Shown: positions 58,152-64,000 of the stretch, piece by piece | Position numbering within the stretch: the stretch's first letter is position 1 | How the letters are laid out: each line of letters begins with the position of its first letter | From: Demequina sp. B12 | GTDB lineage: Bacteria > Actinomycetota > Actinomycetes > Actinomycetales > Demequinaceae | Length of the DNA stretch: 64,000 bases | Assembly (NCBI RefSeq): GCF_028823635.1 | Contig: NZ_JAPEHU010000004.1 | Span: 283,832 to 347,831 of the forward strand | Direction of reading: 5' to 3' | Translations under genes and position numbers: made by a program | The notes under the pieces: generated by a model | Databases searched by the model: none | Told to the model about the DNA's origin: nothing | What the model saw: the letters and a program-made list of their open reading frames with translations, nothing else

Positions 58152-60277
58152 TTGAGAAGCCCCGCACGGGCATGGACTACCACTCGCTCAACGCCATGCT
58201 GAACCTCTATGACACTGAGGGTCACATTCAGTTCGATAAGGACCGCGAAGCGGCCCGCGAGTACTTCCTCCAGCACGTGAACCAGAACACCGTGTTCTTC
58301 CACTCGCTCAAGGAGCGCCTGGACTACCTCGTCGAGAAGGAGTACTACGAGCCCCAGGTGCTCGAGCAGTACGACTTCTCCTTCATTCAGGAACTCACCG
58401 AGCGTGCGTACTCCAAGAAGTTCCGCTTCCCCACCTTCTTGGGTGCCTTCAAGTACTACACCTCGTACACCCTCAAGACGTTTGACGGCCAGCGTTACCT
58501 CGAGCGGTACGAAGACCGTGTCGTGATGGTGGCACTTGCACTTGCCGCGGGTGACGAAGCACTGGCAACGAGCCTCGTGGACGAGATCGTGGCAGGACGC
58601 TTCCAGCCTGCAACCCCTACCTTCCTCAACGCAGGTAAGGCGCAGCGTGGCGAGTTCGTGTCCTGCTTCCTGCTGCGCATCGAAGACAACATGGAATCCA
58701 TCGGGCGTTCCATCAACTCCGCACTTCAGCTTTCCAAGCGCGGTGGTGGCGTGGCCTTGTCGCTGTCGAACATCCGTGAAGCCGGAGCACCCATCAAGCA
58801 GATCCAGAACCAGTCATCCGGCATCATCCCGGTGATGAAGCTGCTGGAAGACTCCTTCACCTACGCGAACCAGCTGGGTGCCCGTCAGGGCGCTGGCGCC
58901 GTGTACCTGTCCGCACACCACCCGGACATCATGAAGTTCATGGACACCAAGCGTGAGAACGCTGACGAGAAGATCCGCATTAAGACGCTGTCGCTTGGCA
59001 TCGTCGTGCCGGACATCACGTTCGAGCTCGCCCGCAACAACGAAGAGATGTACCTCTTCAGCCCGTACGACGTCGAGCGCGTCTATGGAGTGCCCTTCGG
59101 TGACATCTCCATCACGGAGAAGTACCAGGAGATGGTGGACGATGCGCGCATCCGCAAGACCAAGATCTCCGCGCGTACGTTCTTCCAGACGGTTGCGGAA
59201 CTGCAGTTCGAGTCTGGCTATCCGTACATCGTGTTCGAAGACACGGTCAACAAGGCCAACCCTGTTGCCGGACGCATCAACATGTCGAACCTGTGCTCGG
59301 AGATTCTGCAGGTCAACACGCCCTCGGTGTTCAACGAAGACCTGACGTACGCAGAGACCGGCAAGGACATCTCCTGCAACCTGGGCTCCATGAACATCGC
59401 GACTGCGATGGATGGTGGCGACTTGGGCAAGACGGTGGAAATCGCCGTCCGCGGCCTCACCGCAGTTTCCACGCAGTCCAGCATCGACTCCGTGCCTTCC
59501 ATCAAGTACGGCAACGACCGCGCACACGCGATTGGTCTGGGTCAGATGAACCTTCACGGCTACCTGGGCCGCGAACGCATCCACTACGGCTCTGAAGAAG
59601 GTGTGGACTTCACCAACATCTACTTCTACACCGTGCTCTTCCACGCGATCGCGGCGTCGAACACGATCGCCAAGGAACAGGGCACCGCCTTCGAGGGCTT
59701 CGAGAACTCGAAGTACGCCAGCGGTGAGTTCTTCGACAAGTACACGGACCAGGAATGGCTTCCTGCGACCGACCGTGTCGCGGCATTGTTCGCGGAGGCG
59801 GGCATCGCCATCCCCACGCAGGATGACTGGCGCGAGTTGAAGGCCAAGGTCCAGGAGTACGGAATCTTCAACCAGAACCTGCAGGCCGTCCCCCCGACTG
59901 GCTCGATCTCTTACATCAACAACTCGACGTCGTCGATCCACCCGATCGCTTCGAAGATCGAGATCCGCAAGGAAGGCAAGCTGGGACGTGTCTACTACCC
60001 GGCACCGTTCATGGACAACGACAACCTGGAGTACTTCCAGGATGCGTACGAGATCGGCCCAGAGAAGATCATCGACACGTATGCGGCCGCAACGCAGCAC
60101 GTGGACCAGGGACTGTCATTGACGCTGTTCTTCCCTGACACCGCGACCACACGTGACATCAACCGCGCCCAGATCTACGCATGGCGTAAGGGCATCAAGA
60201 CCATCTACTACATTCGCATCCGACAGCTCGCCCTTGAGGGAACAGAAGTTGACGGCTGCGTGAGCTGCATGCTGTAG
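58148..60277 (+). CDS. nrdE: Class Ib ribonucleoside-diphosphate reductase, alpha subunit
   Basis: Catalytic subunit of 709 residues that reduces NDPs to dNDPs. Visible landmarks: the N-terminal [13 protein letters not shown] typical of NrdE (no ATP-cone), [23 protein letters not shown] with the active-site Cys, NLCSEILQ with the thiyl-radical Cys and Glu, [26 protein letters not shown], and the C-terminal redox pair CVSC. Lack of the ATP-cone means no dATP activity control through that site. I prefer GTG 58148, overlapping the nrdI stop and 5 bases after GGAAG; a GTG at 58136 is also possible. Confidence 0.96.
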   Translation: MIEKPRTGMDYHSLNAMLNLYDTEGHIQFDKDREAAREYFLQHVNQNTVFFHSLKERLDYLVEKEYYEPQVLEQYDFSFIQELTERAYSKKFRFPTFLGAFKYYTSYTLKTFDGQRYLERYEDRVVMVALALAAGDEALATSLVDEIVAGRFQPATPTFLNAGKAQRGEFVSCFLLRIEDNMESIGRSINSALQLSKRGGGVALSLSNIREAGAPIKQIQNQSSGIIPVMKLLEDSFTYANQLGARQGAGAVYLSAHHPDIMKFMDTKRENADEKIRIKTLSLGIVVPDITFELARNNEEMYLFSPYDVERVYGVPFGDISITEKYQEMVDDARIRKTKISARTFFQTVAELQFESGYPYIVFEDTVNKANPVAGRINMSNLCSEILQVNTPSVFNEDLTYAETGKDISCNLGSMNIATAMDGGDLGKTVEIAVRGLTAVSTQSSIDSVPSIKYGNDRAHAIGLGQMNLHGYLGRERIHYGSEEGVDFTNIYFYTVLFHAIAASNTIAKEQGTAFEGFENSKYASGEFFDKYTDQEWLPATDRVAALFAEAGIAIPTQDDWRELKAKVQEYGIFNQNLQAVPPTGSISYINNSTSSIHPIASKIEIRKEGKLGRVYYPAPFMDNDNLEYFQDAYEIGPEKIIDTYAAATQHVDQGLSLTLFFPDTATTRDINRAQIYAWRKGIKTIYYIRIRQLALEGTEVDGCVSCML

Positions 60278-60290
60278 CGCCCGCGATTGA

Positions 60291-61289
<999 letters not shown>

Positions 61290-61305
61290 TCGGTATCTGC
61301 TGAAC

Positions 61306-61368
61306 AGCGAGGGGGACGACCAAGCCCGCCGGGGGGGCCCCCCCGGGTCTGGCCCATATCCCCTCGCT
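61306..61368 (+). terminator. Stem-loop terminator after nrdF with an inner G7C7 palindrome
   Basis: Outer stem AGCGAGGGG (61306-61314) with CCCCTCGCT (61360-61368) encloses the 18-base perfect palindrome CCGGGGGGGCCCCCCCGG (61329-61346). It most likely ends nrdHIEF transcription. The G7C7 run is an unusual sequence and is prone to polymerase slippage. Confidence 0.75.
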
Positions 61369-61432
61369 ATATATGGGGATTGTGCTCGCGGGACTCTCGC
61401 TGCCTGCCACGAGTGTCACAGACTCATGGTGA

Positions 61433-63535
<2,103 letters not shown>

Positions 63536-63550
63536 CGGGGAGCCCCTCCT

Positions 63551-63580
63551 GGCGGGGTCGCCATTACCACAGACCCCGCC
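63551..63580 (+). terminator. Terminator after ligA
   Basis: GGCGGGGTC (63551-63559) pairs with GACCCCGCC (63572-63580), a 9-bp GC stem with a 12-base loop, 15 bases after the ligA stop. An AT-rich stretch with A6 and TTTTC follows (63590-63615), unusual for this GC-rich window; it could help termination or act as an upstream element for the rrn promoters. Confidence 0.75.
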
Positions 63581-63704
63581 GGAAACGTGCGAAAAAATTT
63601 CTGAAGAATTTTCGGAGGATTCGCGGCGATGGTGCCGACTCAGGGGCCTTTCTCTAGCGATTTACCAGGGACGATGGGGGCCAGGCGGGGCCGAAAGTCC
63701 CGAT

Positions 63705-63733
63705 TTGACGAAGGGTTCAGAAGTGCGTAATGT
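63705..63733 (+). promoter_or_regulatory. rrn promoter P1
   Basis: TTGACG (63705-63710), 17-base spacer, TAATGT (63728-63733). Very close to the housekeeping sigma consensus and placed about 270 bases before the rrn leader box. Confidence 0.8.
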
Positions 63734-63896
63734 TTTCCTCGCTGCCAAGGAAGGGAGCGCCGCGGAGGGCCTCGAGAGAGACCTGAGCGGCACCACTTGG
63801 AAGTACCTCACCAGACATCACGATGGTCGCTAGCGCGCCCAGAATGACGTATGATTGAGGGCCGGATCAGAATCCAAGACACGCCGACAAGGCGAG

Positions 63897-63925
63897 TTGA
63901 CAGAGTCCGATCCGAGTAGTAAGTT
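63897..63925 (+). promoter_or_regulatory. rrn promoter P2
   Basis: TTGACA (63897-63902), 17-base spacer, TAAGTT (63920-63925). A second near-consensus promoter 192 bases downstream of P1. Tandem promoters are usual for rrn operons. A weaker TATGAT at 63850-63855 lacks a good -35 box. Confidence 0.82.
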
Positions 63926-63980
63926 AGAAGGGTTGCCCCGAAGCCGGACCGGTTGGTTTGGTGGAGGTGCGCGTCCGATC

Positions 63981-64000
63981 TTTGAGAACTCAACAGTGTG
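63981..64000 (+). promoter_or_regulatory. rrn leader box before the 16S rRNA gene
   Basis: TTTGAGAACTCAACAGTGTG is the conserved actinobacterial leader element found upstream of 16S rRNA genes, where it is thought to serve RNase III processing or antitermination. The 16S gene itself lies beyond the window. Confidence 0.85.

Noticed and set aside
63850..63855. TATGAT as a third rrn promoter
   Set aside because: No acceptable -35 box lies 16-18 bases upstream; P1 and P2 are both near consensus.

Overview
The window comes from a high-GC Gram-positive actinobacterium, most likely of the Micrococcales. Supporting signs are the atpGDC-nucS order, the GlgE glucan pathway, the class Ib nrdHIEF operon, an etfBA / cysteine desulfurase / mnmA / ligA neighbourhood, an LPXTG-anchored galactanase, many leaderless start codons, and the TTTGAGAACTCAACAG leader box that precedes actinobacterial 16S genes. 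I cannot fix the genus. I saw no tRNA gene, CRISPR array, insertion sequence or prophage. The right edge stops inside an rrn leader, just before the expected 16S rRNA gene.

Layout. 1-3325: end of the ATP synthase operon (atpG partial, atpD, atpC) and the mismatch endonuclease nucS. 3322-7541: a frameshifted esterase, a GH1 beta-glucosidase with a LacI-type operator, a small zinc-finger-like protein and two alpha/beta hydrolases. 7597-13937: a large Scy/FilP-like coiled-coil protein built of about 32 eleven-residue repeats, its small partner, and a divergent membrane protein, lipoprotein and thioredoxin/TPR protein. 13961-18178: glgE-glgB. 18239-29485: a LacI regulator and a complete galactan locus matching Bacillus subtilis ganSPQAB in content (GH42, binding protein, two permeases, cell-wall GH53). 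29546-31690: glgX. 31848-35756: a five-gene operon on the minus strand (small Cys-containing secreted peptide, lipoprotein, peptidoglycan-binding adaptor, ABC ATPase, FtsX/MacB-like permease), the best candidate for a little-described system. 36002-43895: etfBA, two small minus-strand genes, a cysteine desulfurase, a subtilisin-like lipoprotein, a tyrosine phosphatase, mnmA and a CueP-like lipoprotein. 44180-48468: a second sugar ABC operon with its own LacI regulator; its binding protein carries a frameshift. 48563-56390: an aldo/keto reductase, a TetR-controlled flavoprotein/SDR pair, a YoaK-type membrane protein, deoD and pgi. 56440-57217: an amidohydrolase remnant and a small conserved protein. 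57501-63535: nrdHIEF and ligA. 63536-64000: tandem rrn promoters.

How it fits together. Carbohydrate handling dominates. Galactan is cut outside the cell by the anchored GH53 enzyme, the oligosaccharides are imported by the binding-protein/MalFG-type transporter and cleaved by GH42. Neither sugar ABC operon encodes an ATPase, so a shared MsiK-type ATPase elsewhere is likely. Storage glucan is made by GlgE/GlgB and debranched by GlgX. Each sugar locus carries palindromic LacI-type operators. Stem-loops lie between binding-protein and permease genes.

Non-coding signals that stand out: an 11-mer (RGGGCCGATGC) found 13 times, including an inverted pair that forms the deoD/pgi terminator; a 16-bp operator repeated three times in the galactan locus, once inside the GH53 signal-peptide codons; and two interleaved inverted repeats at 31749-31854. 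Two single-base frameshifts (esterase 3707-3713, binding protein near 45374-45380) may be real or sequence errors.
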